A stretch of DNA of 64,000 nt, taken from positions 112,954,095-113,018,094 of the forward strand of contig CM061920.1 of NCBI GenBank assembly GCA_031002005.1. Reading direction: 5' to 3'. Positions 22,169 to 33,599 of this stretch are shown here, one piece after another. Every line of letters starts with the position of its first letter. The first letter of the stretch is position 1. Position numbers and translations under genes: made by a program. The stretch is from Vandiemenella viatica (Eukaryota > Arthropoda > Insecta > Orthoptera > Morabidae). A model generated the notes under the pieces. The model was not told the DNA's origin. It did no database searches and saw only the letters and a program-made list of their open reading frames with translations.

Positions 22169-23425
22169 CTAAAACACCAGAGTTTGGTATAACCATAGAA
22201 CAGCTGAGGCATAAAGTGGTTCTGTTTTTACAAATTGTTTGTCCTTTAACAGCAATGTTGCTGACTCAACTGGTAATATAATTTCACAATCATCACTACT
22301 GCAGTTCAGTCTGTCATTACTTCCAACTCCACTATATATTATCTGATGACTACCTAAATGTAACAAACTATCTGAATCAGTGCCTACACATGTTTTAACA
22401 TCTGGCTTAATGACTTCTTTTACAACATATGTATTTTTCTCAGATACTATCACTTCCCAATTAGCTCCTACATCAAAAAGTGTACAAAACATGGTGTCAC
22501 CTAAATCACATTCTGTACATTTTTCCAAATCAGAAACTGGTTCAGGTAAATCCTTACTCCCACCCATTTCTTCAATGTCATCTTTTACACCAAATAAAGA
22601 GGTAAATAATGTATCAGTGAGGTCAAAATTAGGACATTTTTCCAACTTAGGGATTGGTACATAAGGCTTTTCACTCTTTCTCTCTTCAAAAGACAAACAT
22701 CCTAACCCACAATTCTCTTCCTCAATTAGGTCTTTGTCTATCGACACCACCATATCACCCTCCTCCTCAAGATATCTGAGAAACTCCTCAATTTCAGCAT
22801 TCTTACAAATTTTCTCACCACCAATACAAGCCCGCATAGTCCCAACTAGGCCATGATGGATCCCACCAGTTTCAGATAGCCATACGGTACTATATTCTAT
22901 AAATTCTGCATTATTTTTGGTAATTAAGTGGTGACCATTCCGTAAATCTTCTACATGAAAATTATTACTTTCACACACTGACCTGAGTGATAAGGTTCTA
23001 TGGTGGTCCCCTTTCTACTCTATCCTATCATCAAACTTTACCTCATCAACATTATTAATCACATTCCGCCTTACATTACCCATATCTTGTAATTCACTTT
23101 CTGCTACTTCCACCAAGTTACCTACCACTATGGGATTATTTTCTACTTTACATTTAGCAACTTTCTCATCACATCATGGATTCACAACTTTGTCACAGTC
23201 TGGAGATGTTAGTACAAAAACGTTACTATCAGAAACTACTTCCTTTATGGTTAAATCAACTACTTGGCCCTCATCAGGAATCACTTCAATCTCTTCGACA
23301 ATTTTATTATTATTAGAACCACCACTAACCAGATTTTTAGTAAGTTTTGGCCCACCAGTATTTCTAACTATAACATTTACCTCATGGGAAACAGCACCTG
23401 GACCCACCACTGTTGGGTCCCACAC
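22169..23425 (-). pseudogene. Second internal ORF of the gag-only element, unknown function
   Basis: Two open stretches, 23425-23174 (MWDPTVVGPGAVSHEVN...) and 22978-22169 (269 aa, MCESNNFHVEDLRN...), lie downstream of gag on the same strand. They are separated by stops at about 23170 and 23000. The peptide is acidic, with a repeated pattern: PKLEKCPNFDLTDTLFTSLF near residue 105 and DLEKCTECDLGDTMFCTLF near 150. I see no RT, protease or integrase motif. Function unknown. Confidence 0.55.
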
Positions 23426-23602
23426 AGTGGGGGATCTTAGTTTGACTACTCCCCACTCTGCTTTTCCTTTCCAGTTTGAGGATTCTGTTCACTCACCTTC
23501 CCATTATCGTTTCTCCTTCCATAATTACCATGATCTCTTCCCCTTGACCTATCATTTCTTGATCTATGAAACCCCTTGAAGGACTTCTACTTTCTGTAAT
23601 GA

Positions 23603-24898
23603 TTAATACCGATCAGAGAATGACTCCTGAGCATTCAAACGCCTCAATAATTCAGAAACCCTATCCACAATGATTACATCTATAGTAGCAATTAAATTTC
23701 TTGTTTGCTGAGGTAGCCTAGCTCCTATCAAATCAATGAATTCCTCCTCCCCATAAGGATGGTATAAATACTTACAATGGATCCAATATTTATGAAAAAA
23801 ATCATGCTGAGTTTCCCTACCTGGTTTGAAGGGCCTCCCAGTCATCAACTCCCTCTTTTCCTGAATCTGCCTACTAGTCGACCAAAAATGTTTTAGAAAA
23901 TTTTCTTTGAACAGCTTATAGTCATTCACCTCCCTAGCTTGCCTATCGCCCCATGTCCTAGCATAAGACTTTAGATGTTTACACACAAGTACAATTTTCT
24001 TACTGTCAGGTAACACATTAAAATAGTCCGATATTTCAAAATTATTGAGAAACTCAATAGGGTGAAGTCTTACACTGTCATCATAGAATTCAAATTCTTC
24101 CTTAATATCAGCACTGAGCATTGGATTACATATTGCAGGTACAACACCCTGAGTTAACTGAATCTGTAACTCAGCAACCTTTATCTCTAACTGATTTACA
24201 TTACTTTCTAATCCATGCACAAACTGTTCCTGCTGCTGCATCAATGTATTAATATTTAATCCTGCCTCTTGTCTCAACGCATTGACCCTTCGAGCAGCTT
24301 TACTGCCACTGGCTTTCAACAAACTCACATATTCCTCCTTCATTATACTACAATCTTCTCAGACTTCTTTCACCTCTTTATAAATAACATTTCCACATTC
24401 CTCCTTATTCTGTTCACAAATGGTGGTAACCTTTTCAAATTTTTCCTGACACTCTACAACTGTTTGATCAAGTTTTGAATTTAAATTATTAACATCCTCC
24501 TTAAACTGAGAACTGAAACCCTGAAATTGCTTAATAATTTTCTCATAAAAAAAGTCAGCCAATTCAGAGAATTTGCTCTCAAAATCGAATTCATTTTTAA
24601 ATTCAGAAAACTTACTGTCAGATTTACTATTGATTTCAGAAAACTTCCTATCAACTATACCATTGATTTCAGAAATTCTTCTGTCAAGGTTTAAATCCTT
24701 TTTAAATTCAGAAAATTGGGAATTAATCTCAGAAAATTTACTGTTAGTATCACTCTTTAATTCACTTTTAAATTCAGAAAACTTACTATCAATTTCAGAA
24801 AACTTACTATCGAATTTACCATCAAGTTCCAAAAACTTTGCATTAAAATTGTCTACAAAAGATTCTAGAAATGTTTGTAGATTCTGACTATCAGCCAT
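23603..24898 (-). pseudogene. Gag-like ORF of the LTR element, one in-frame stop
   Basis: Starts MADSQNLQTFLESF at 24898. Residues 20-120 hold many degenerate copies of SKFSEI/SKFSEFK, a predicted coiled coil. A TGA at 24361-24359 follows KEV and the same frame continues with EDCSIMKEEYVSLLK for 246 more residues to 23603, so the original ORF was about 430 aa. The second half has the Retrotrans_gag fold pattern: HPIEFLNNFEISDYF, VCKHLKSYARTWG, YKLFKENFLKHFWS, HKYWIHCKYLYHPYGEEEFI, IGARLPQQTR. A one-frame shift beyond leads to an Arg/Gly-rich tail (FHRSRNDRSRGRDHGNYGRR), a likely RNA-binding segment in place of a CCHC knuckle. Structural protein for particle formation (known for gag). Confidence 0.8.
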
Positions 24899-25417
24899 AT
24901 TCAGTTATTAGCAAAATTAATATGAAGTTGAGAAGAACTGAAGTTTTTCTAACCTGCCACAAAATAACATGCAAAAGCAAACATTTGAATATTCAGTACT
25001 TATTGTTTGTCCTCAGTTTTGTATCACTTAAATACTTTTTGTCACCTTAACTTTCACCTAGCAGCACTTTTTCACCATTAAACATCACTTTTTCTACTGA
25101 TTAAAACACGTAAATACACTTTTCACACACCAAACACTGCACTGCTGGAAGACGACCATTTTATAAGAATCCAGTTTCAAAGAAAGATGGTACCTGAGGC
25201 CAAAGAAAATCCGCTTGCTGTCAGAAAATTACTGCCGATTCTGGACACTGAAGGAAAATCTCCGATTAGTACTGCGTTATCAATTTGTTGTACTCAGTTT
25301 CAAGTTGTCGCCGAATAATTCACTCGTCGTAATTTTCCGATGATTTGGTTTGCTAATTGCTAATCCACTGCAGATTCTTTTAGAAAATTAACATCTCACA
25401 GATGTATAATGATTTCT

Positions 25418-25436
25418 AGTCCCTTGACGGTTGCCA
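25418..25436 (-). other. Primer-binding site (PBS) of the LTR element
   Basis: Minus-strand TGGCAACCGTCAAGGGACT follows the LTR terminus ...CTCTAACA without spacer. The TGG start fits pairing with a CCA-ending tRNA. tRNA identity not assigned. Confidence 0.75.
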
Positions 25437-25559
25437 TGTTAGAGCCTTTGGTGGTTTTAATTAATATAGTAATTAAGTAAGTAGTCCACCATAAAGGTTC
25501 AGTTTAAGATTTGTTTATTTTCTTCACGATGTCACCGATATGGTTTACATGCAAAGGAG

Positions 25560-26361
25560 TTGGATAGGTTGTGCAGGGAGGGAAACAGAGATGGTTGGGG
25601 ACTGGTGACAGGGAAAAGGGCAATTAGAACAAGAAGGGCTTCTGATTCTTTTGTTGTTGGGGTGCAAAATAGGTATGCCCTGTTGCCAGAGTTAGACAGG
25701 GATGAGCCTTCTGTAGTAGTAGGTGTAGGTAATGAGCAGCAGACTTGTAGGAAAGCTGTGTCGTTAAGTTTGGTAGGCAGGGATTAGGGAAAAAGAAAGT
25801 CTTGCTGCTAGGTAGTAGCCATGGACGAGGTGTTGGGCCATTGGTGCAGGAAAAATTAGGATCAGGTTTCCAGGTCATGAGTTTCTTCAAACCTAGTGCT
25901 AGTCTTGGTCAGGTAGTAGAAGATATAGGTTCTTTGTGAAAGGATTTCACAGATCAGGATCATGTAGTGATAGTGGCAGGAGCGGGAAATAGTTTGGGCA
26001 AGAATCATAGGTATAGTATCAGAGATGACCAGGAGAAAATAGCAGAAGCAACGTGCCACAGTTGGGTCAGTGTGATGTCAGTCTTGAGATGCTATGATCG
26101 GCCACAGATGAACTCTGCTGTGAAGCAAGTGAATCTGGAACTGGAACGGTATCTTATGTCTGATATTGGCTCTGGCAAAGGCTTGGTACCTGTAGAAGCT
26201 ATTGATAGGTGGGGTTATACTAGGCATGGCCTACACCTCAACAGTAGAGGGAAGGGGGTTCTTTCAGATCTCATAGCAAAACAATTAATTGGGACCACAA
26301 ATTCACATGAAAAGATGAAAAGATTCCTGTTGTTAATGGTGTTAGGGCAGCTCCTTTTTTA
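25560..26361 (+). pseudogene. LINE ORF1 with SGNH-esterase-like domain
   Basis: Plus-strand remnant in two frames. QNRYALLPELDRDE near 25665 leads to KKVLLLGSSHGRGVGPLVQE (block I, nucleophile Ser in GSSHGRG at 25811-25831), then DHVVIVAGAGNS (block III), then DRWGYTRHGLHLNSRGKGVL (block V Asp/His, 26204-26260). SGNH/PC-esterase-like domains in ORF1 are known from CR1/Jockey-group LINEs. A stop (TGA near 25938) and frameshifts make it non-functional here. It lies just upstream and on the same strand as the endonuclease/RT remnant 26460-29284, so I read it as ORF1 of the same element. Confidence 0.72.
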
Positions 26362-26459
26362 GATTAGGATCATGTATTAGACAGAGGGTTTTAAAAGAAA
26401 TTAGTTTAAACAATAATGAGTTTTCAGATACCAAAATTAAAAATTGTGTAGGGATTAAT

Positions 26460-29284
26460 TTATTACATCAGAAGGTTAGCAAACAAAGTGGATGAATTGC
26501 TAGTCCACGTAAATGAATTAAATGATATCAATAAAATTGATGTTTTATGCTTGTCTGAACACCACATAACTACAGGAATAGGTAAGTCACATGTAACTGA
26601 CTTTAATTTAGCTTCTCATTATTGTAGAACAAACTTGGAGAAAGGAGGAGGATGTTAGAAATGGTTATAGTTTTGATGATATAAGTATTAGCAAGTATTG
26701 TGTTGATCAACATTTTGAACCTTGTGCTACACAGCTAAATTTCAATAATGAAATTTTCATAATAGTTATAGTATAGAGAGCACCATCTGGAAACTTTTGT
26801 ATTTTTATGGACCAGTTTGAACTCTTATTAACATTTTTAAGCAGAAAAGAAGTCAACATAGTCGTATGTGGTGATTTTAATGTAGATTATCTAAATAACT
26901 TATCCTGTAGAGTCATATCAGAATCATTAGTCAGTTCATTCAATTTAACTCAGGTAGTTAATTTTCCAACAAGAATAATGAATAATAGTTACTCAGCTAT
27001 AGACAATGTTTTCCTATATACCTCAAAATTCAGTTATACCATCAAGCCATCCATCAATGGACTTTCAGATCATGATGCCCAGTTATTAACCATCAACACA
27101 TCAATAGGAACTAGCACTAAGAGTTATGTTTTAAAACTTCAGTGTGTAATAAATGATGAGTCAATTACTTGTTTTAGAAAGTGCCTCAATACCACAAACT
27201 GGGAACAGGTATGGATGAAAAATACAACATTTTTAGTAGCATTGTATTAAATTACTTTGAAAGTTGCTTCCCCTTGAAAAAGTGTCATGCTTCTCGAAAA
27301 TAACAAAAACCTTGGATAACTATTGTTATTAGAACATCATGCATTAATAAAAGGAAGCTGTATATTGCCTCTAGGAACAGTGAGAATGCTAATGTTAAAA
27401 CACAGTATAAACAGTACTGCAAAATACTGAAAAAGGTTATTAAAGAATCTAAAAGTATGTACTACAAACATAAAATTCATGATTCTGAAAATAAAATTAA
27501 GACAATATGGGGCATTGTAAAAAAGGAAATAGGAAAATGTAATCAAACAAGTAATGATATTTTTATCAAAGAAAATTCAGTAGAATCTAATTTTTCAATT
27601 GCTGATATATTTAATAAACATTTTTTATCTGTTGTTGATAAATTGACTGCTAATAGCACAGTGACACACAGTATGGATTATGTCAAAACAGGCTTCCAAG
27701 AAAAATTTAACTCCATGTCTGTAAAATTAGCTAGCCTACTCCAAAAGAAATAAGAAAAATTATCAGATCCCTTAAGAGCAAATACTCAAGTGGTTATGAT
27801 GGAATTTCTAGCAGATTAATTAAATTGTGCTCCACAGAATTAAGTAATACACTAAGTTATCTGTTTAATATATCTTTACTTGAGGGTACTTTTCCGGAAA
27901 GGCTGTAGTTAAACCACTCTATAAAAAGGGAGTTAAGGCAACCGTTTCGAATTACCGACCAATTTCATTACTAACAGCCTTCTCCAAAGTTTTTGAAAAA
28001 GCAATGTACAATAGAGTTTATGAACACCTAGAAAAAAAAATAATATTCTAGCTAAATCACAATTTGGTTTTCAAAAGTGTCATTCAACAGAACAAGCTAA
28101 ATTTGCATTCACTGACAATATGTTAGAAGGAATAAATGATAAATTAATTCCTGTTGGAATTTTTTGTGACTTATCTAAAGCATTTGACTGTGTAGATCAT
28201 AAAATTCTGATACAGAAACTGAAGTATTATGGTATAGATGGCATTGTTAATAAATGGTTTAGTTCTTACCTTCTGAATAGAAGTGTCATGGAGAATTTTA
28301 AGACTGCCTTAAGAGGTCCACGGTTTTCTGAGTGGAAATTAATCAGATGTGGAGTACCTCAGGGTTCAATATTGGAGCCACTATTTTTTTTAATATATAT
28401 AAATGATCTACCCTGTGTTTCATGTAAAAACTCAAAATTTGTCCAATTTGCAGATGACACAAACATAGGAATTAAAAACACTCCAGATTTATCTACAGAA
28501 TACATTTCAAATTATGTCTTTGAACTGATTAATAAATGGTTTACAGCTAATGGTTTGTCTTTAAACTTAGATAAAACTCAGTATATGCGATTCAGTAAAT
28601 CACAAACATTAACACCAGATATTGACATAAAATTTGCAGGCCAGTCCATTCAAGAGGTAGAGAGTGTGAAATTTCTAGGTTTGTATATTGATCATAATTT
28701 AAATTGGAAAGTACATGTTTCTGACCTACTAAAGCGATTGGGTGCAGCCACATTTGTAATTCGTACAATTTCAGCTATTGGTGATCTCCGTATGAGGCAG
28801 CTAATTTATTTTGCTTATTTTCACTCCTTATTGTCATATTGAATAATATAATGGGTCAATTCTACCCATAGAGACAAAGCGTTCAGGGCCCAAAAGCGTG
28901 TAATAAGAATTATGTGTGGGGTTAGCAATAGAACTTCATGTAGAGAGCTGTTCAAGAAGTTAGGGATTTTAACATTAGAATCTGAGTATATATACACATT
29001 AATGTCCTTTGTAGTCAACAAATTATACATTGTTTGAAACAAATAGTAAAATACACAATTACGGAACTAGAAGTAAAAATGATCTTCATAAGGATTACAA
29101 GTCATTGTCATTTGTTCAAAAAGGGGTCCGATATTCAGGGATACATATCTTCAATAAACTCCCAACACATATCAAATGTCTAGCAGATGATAAGAATAAA
29201 TTCAGGAAAAAATTGAAAGAATTTTTAATTGACAACACCTTCTACTCTGTCAAAGAATTTATTTCTAAGGTGTATAAAAATTAA
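26460..29284 (+). pseudogene. CR1/Jockey-group LINE ORF2 (endonuclease + RT), broken
   Basis: AP-endonuclease remnant: KIDVLCLSEHHIT, IVVCGDFNVDYL, SAIDNVF and GLSDHDAQLL. A linker follows (KIKTIWGIVKKEIGK; SIADIFNKHFLSVVDKL). The RT domain (240 aa open, 28120-28842) has IFCDLSKAFDCVDHKIL, GVPQGSILEPLFFLIYINDL, FVQFADDTNIG (catalytic ADD at 28450-28458), LSLNLDKTQYMRF and VKFLGLYIDHNLNWKVH. The C-terminal tail at 29030-29284 has IHNYGTRSKNDLHKDYKSL and GIHIFNKLPTHIK. Frameshifts near 26650, 27240, 27750 and 28842 inactivate it. A relative is at 46173-48310. Confidence 0.82.
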
Positions 29285-29324
29285 CTGCCAAGAGCTTGTG
29301 TAAATGAAGATTACATAATTAATT

Positions 29325-30027
29325 TACCATGTATGCTATGACTGTACATCTCCTGGTGTATGTATTTCTTTTGTTATGCAATTGTTTACGGTACCATGTA
29401 TGCGGTGACTCTACATCTTGTGGTGTATTTACTATTTTGTTATGGAATTTTTTTTAATGTTCCATGTATGCTATGACTGTACATCTTCTGGTGTATGTAT
29501 TATTTTGTTATGGAATTGTTTAATGTACCATGTATTCAGGCCCGCCGTAAGAGGGCGTGCAACGCGTGCGCCTGCACATCGAGGGGGGGGGCGGCAAAAC
29601 TAGCGAACGACAGTCGCCACCCCGCGATAGTTGCCACTCCATTGTCGCCGCGACGAAATTTGCAGCATATTATGTAAGGGGCGACCTTTTTTTTTTTTTT
29701 TTTTAGCTCAACAGCTGCTTCGGGCGGCCGGCGACACTCGGAATGGCAACAATGGGGGCGGCAAATAATGTTTGAAGGGGCGGCAATCTCACAGTTTTCT
29801 GACCCGGTTCGGAAATCCACTGGCTAGTTAGACAGGGGGCGGCATAATCGGTATTGCACGCGGGCGCTCAAACAGCTAGCGGCGGGCCTGCATGTATTCT
29901 ATGACTGTACATCTACTGGTATACATATTATATTGATATACAACTGTTTATCTGTAAATTGACAACTTCCACATCCCACAGAGCAAGTCTCTTATATTGG
30001 GAACAATGAATGTATTGTATTGTATAC
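29325..30027 (+). repeat. LINE 3' UTR with ~67-bp tandem repeats
   Basis: The motif ACCATGTATGCTATGACTGT recurs at about 29325, 29392, 29458 and 29525 (the last resuming at 29891 after a MITE). The region ends GGGAACAATGAATGTATTGT plus TATTG repeats near 30027, likely the LINE 3' end. Confidence 0.65.
29537..29890. mobile_element. GC-rich hAT-type MITE (354 bp)
   Basis: The ends CAGGCCCGCCG and CGGCGGGCCTG are perfect 11-bp inverted repeats, and CATGTATT is duplicated at 29529-29536 and 29891-29898 (8-bp hAT-type TSD). GGGGCGGCA-like subterminal motifs occur at about 29587, 29755, 29778 and 29836. A T21 run sits in the middle. Much more GC-rich than its surroundings. No coding capacity, so mobilised in trans. 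Confidence 0.88.
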
Positions 30028-30029
30028 AA

Positions 30030-31580
30030 TCCACAGATACTACTACCAGTAACACAATCTTTGGCAGTTGCAAAGTGAATCTGTATAAACTAACTGTAAA
30101 CTAAACACTGTCTGTAAGCATCTTAGAATTTTGTCAAATTCTAGCTCCTCACTTTTAGGTATGTGGGAGGAAGCTAACATTCTAGTAACAGATAGTTTCA
30201 TTGCTTATATAGGTTAGGAAAGGGACGCTTTATAGAGCATGCAGATTCCATGACCAAACTGACTAAATAAACTCTTTCAAAAGCATTAAAGATATATAAA
30301 AGTTAATAAAAGAACTAAATAAACTCTCTAAGATAGAAAGAAAACATTATTTTGGTAGGAAATAGGTTAATTCACATAAATTCACTTTTCAAACAATAAA
30401 TTTTGTCATGGGTCAATTTCACTATTTTTAAACCAATTTAAATGTAGTAAAGACTGTCAGTATTTAATAAAAGCCCTAAATAAACTTTGTATAACAGTAA
30501 ACAAACTCTATGTCAACCGAAAATAAAATAATTAATAATAGTTCAATTTGGAAACAATGAACTTCTGCTATAAGAGCATTTCATCAGTTTTAAACCAATT
30601 TGAGAGGAATAAAGTGACTTAACATTTAATAAAACAAATAAACTAACTTTCCATCGTCGTCGTCATCGTCATCATACTAACCTGAAGTAAGGTAATCCAT
30701 GATAATACAGCTAACCAAACAGTAGATTATTGATATTTGATATTTCACTATTTCTGCATACTTTTAAATGAAATAAAGTAACTTTAAAGGAACAATAATT
30801 TAATAAAAAGGTAAATTCACTAAAATTCCGTAGTTTCTGGACGTGTAAATAACTTAAATCAATTTTTAAACACTTCGTTGAATGCACTTCACTTTTAACA
30901 TTTTTTATCACTTAATCCTAGTAAGCTTCTGGAATAAAAAGTAGATTTCTTGAAAGAACCAAAAATCTAGTATCACATATATTAATTTCAGGCCATTCCA
31001 TGCAGTAGAACAGATTTTATAAAGATTTTAGAAATTATTTTATCATGAAACCATGTGCTCAGTTTTGGAAGTTATTACAACCAATTGAAGTAAGATACAG
31101 ATATAAAACAACTTTCAAAATACGTAATTTAATTCAGAGAAAATTCTGGTAATTTTATTTTTCAAATAAAAGCAATAGAAGGAAAGTTATTAAATAAAAC
31201 CCAGATATCATTTTTATAAATCTTGTCAAAGCTGTAACTTCACTATCCGATAATCAATCTTGATAAAACTTACACCATCAAACTCAGGAATTTTTGGAGA
31301 ACACGCTGACAATAATTTTATTTAAATAAATTGTGATTCAACAGAAATGTCGAAATTGCACAAATTCAAACGTTTGGGTTAATCCCCTACTTCAGAGATT
31401 TGTGTCACTACGTGAAGGTCAAATGAGACATTTAAAACTAATCACTCTAAATTTCCCACTAAACTGCCGTTGGACTTCTAGTAGATAAGTCTGGGCATTG
31501 TCAAAGTTTAAACATTTTTAATAGTCTGGATCGTCAAATAAATTACACACACTTTTAGCTACGCGGAAGCAAAAAGTTGT
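30030..31580. other. AT-rich sequence inside the nested insertion, nothing recognised
   Basis: Part of the 6.7-kb insertion that splits the 5' LTR. It contains recurring 'AATAAACT'/'TTTAAACCAATTT' words and a GTCGTC/ATC microsatellite at about 30655-30675. No coding motif. Confidence 0.4.
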
Positions 31581-31591
31581 GATACAGCTGC

Positions 31592-32060
31592 TGACGTCAT
31601 TGGTTTGGCCACTTGCTATATAAACTCACGCTTACATGTGACCTGGTCTCTCTTTCGTCTTTCGTTTGATCTTGTATTCTTTTGTTCGCGGAGCAGTATG
31701 TTTGAATAGTCTGCGCAACTTTGGTGTAAAAGCGGGGAGGAAGTTGGTTGAAGGTGAAGCTACCGAGTCAGCCATATTGGGACTTTGGTGTGATAGCATG
31801 AGAGGACAACTTTTAATATGAACTTATAAATTCACTAAAGGGATCGGTTAGTTAAATATCTCTCCACAACTTGCACCCATTTGGAAAAGTGTGTTCGATT
31901 TGCCTACTGAACTGTGTAATGCTATTTTGAACTTGTGATTTCTTTTAAATAAACTTCAAAATTTTCGAGTAAACTGGACTTGTGATTTCATAGTAGACAA
32001 TAAACCTTTCCTAGATTTGTGGTTTAGTAACAGATCTAGTGGCAACCTCAAGCATTTACG
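31592..32060 (+). promoter_or_regulatory. Candidate LTR-like promoter and polyadenylation unit
   Basis: A palindromic CRE TGACGTCA (31592-31599) precedes a TATA box TATATAAA (31617-31624), and AATAAA follows at 31948-31953. This order (enhancer, TATA, poly(A) signal within 360 bp) is what an LTR looks like. No second copy in the window proves it, so this is inference. Confidence 0.35.
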
Positions 32061-32209
32061 TTGAGTCTGTCAGGCTACATGGTCAAATCTAAATTATTTC
32101 ATGAACCTTCCGCAGAACTTTGAATAAACATAAACTGTTAGTTGAGGCACTAAGGCGATACTACAGCCCCGGTATCGGCCTATGTCCTTACATGTCCTTC
32201 TGCTGATTT

Positions 32210-32677
32210 CTTTATATAGGCTCTATCGAAATTTCTGGAATTCTTCAAAGACTTCCGTGAGATATTTCTCGAACATTAACAATTACTCAAACAATTAAAC
32301 ATATTAAAAACAATCAGAAATAGAACTTAATCATTTAACATCATTACAAAACGTTCAGAAATGGAAATTAATGATACTTAAGCACAAAATTATTTACAGA
32401 AATCATTTTAAACTGTAGAAAATTGTCCTTTAGACATCATAACTTGCCTTAATACTTGGAATTACACACATTTAAGCAATTCTCTTGCACAATTCTGTTC
32501 TTAAACATATTAAATGGCCTTTAAATAATTTTCTTTCATAAAACAAAATCTATATACACTGATTTACAAGAAATTGCAAAACAAACATATCAGATCATAT
32601 TTAAGCGAACTTTAGCTCACTACAGATACTTCATTAAATACAATTCTACTTAAAGTTCAGGTATGAGGGCTGTTACA
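32210..32677 (-). repeat. 5' LTR, major part, of the gag-only element
   Basis: Near-identical to the 3' LTR over about 460 bp, starting TGTAACAGCCCTCATACC on the minus strand. The remaining 35 bp of this LTR, ending CTCTAACA before the PBS, are at 25437-25471. The hexamer ATATAG is present at both cut ends (about 25466-25471 and 32210-32215), consistent with a target duplication of the insertion that split it. Confidence 0.78.
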
Positions 32678-32689
32678 ATTTCCTTCTAG

Positions 32690-33060
32690 CATCATCTAGA
32701 TGCAAATGGGCAACCTTGGTTCATGACTCATGTTATTTCAATCTGATCAACGACTTGTTAAATTTATATTCACGTTGCATACATACTTGGTATTACTCTT
32801 ACTGTATGATTGGAGTAGCCTTTGTCTAACAAAATTTTGAAAAATTCCATTCTATCCACCAGATCAAAAGCTTTTTCATTATTCATCAGAATACTGGATT
32901 CTGAATGTTTTTCTATGAATTGTGTTATCATGAAAATCCATTCTGTACATGATCTTCTCTTTTCAAACTTATCCTGTGTATCATTTATAAGAGCTTCCGT
33001 TATAACAACTGTGCAGTTTTTAATTATTTTTACATACATTTCGTAGGCTGTACACAGCAG
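32690..33060 (-). pseudogene. RTE-like RT fragment, minus strand
   Basis: Minus-strand open stretch with DKFEKRRSCTEWIFMITQFI, ILMNNEKAFDLVDRMEFFKI and LLDKGYSNHTVRVIPSMYA. This matches RT blocks 'Q.GF..gRSc.e.IF...Q..EK' and 'fiD.EKAFD.v.R...w..L...G....li..i..mY'. The catalytic ADD block is absent. Truncated at both ends; the sequence to 33600 is too decayed to follow. Confidence 0.65.
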
Positions 33061-33599
33061 ACTTATACCTCAATAATAATGTCAATACTTCATCTCACTC
33101 ATTCAGTGTTGTGGGAACTACATGTTTGTTGATTGTCCATTCCTATTTGGTCTTCATCCAGAGGGTAACGAAATATCATAACTAATCTCTCTCAAGTATG
33201 GGATTGTGAATCAATTTATCTTTTCGAATTTTATTAAATAAATCTCAGCACTCTTTAACTTGTTTCCAGGCAACTATGAAAATCATATTCTGTATTTCTT
33301 ATGAATTTTTTTTCAGCTGATTATCTTTATCTTTCTTGCTTCTCCCCTAATAAAAGGCTGTCATTCTTTTGTATTCAGTTATATTTTCTACAACTGTTTT
33401 TTCCAATAGTTTCAGATTACATTTTTCTTCTCTTCAGTGATGTTTGCAATATAATTATTGCGTATTTTGAATCCTTTTTTAGTATATCTTTGCCTCCATT
33501 TTTGAAGGCCTAAAATGCAGTTATTGTGATTCAGTTTTTAATTATTTTCCATTCTTGTTTAAAATTATTCCACACCAGAACATTTCCTAGAATATGATC

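Larger units (their letters stand above)
20756..32677 (-). mobile_element. Gag-only LTR retrotransposon (non-autonomous), nested
   Basis: Element on the minus strand. The 3' LTR is 20756-21393, containing a SINE. PPT CCTGGGGAGGGGT lies at 21394-21406 directly before the LTR start TGTAACAG. The internal region is 21394-25436, with PBS TGGCAACCGTCAAGGG beginning at 25436 right after the LTR end CTCTAACA. The 5' LTR is in two parts, 25437-25471 and about 32210-32677, separated by a 6.7-kb insertion. The LTR halves of the two copies align collinearly. The 4-bp TSD ATTT occurs at 20752-20755 and 32678-32681. The internal region encodes gag-like protein but no protease, RT or integrase, so it depends on another element's enzymes. 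4-bp TSD and PBS position fit Gypsy-type elements. Confidence 0.78.

Noticed and set aside
22380..22664. Plus-strand open frame opposite the LTR element's second ORF
   Set aside because: Shadow of the minus-strand ORF; no motif.
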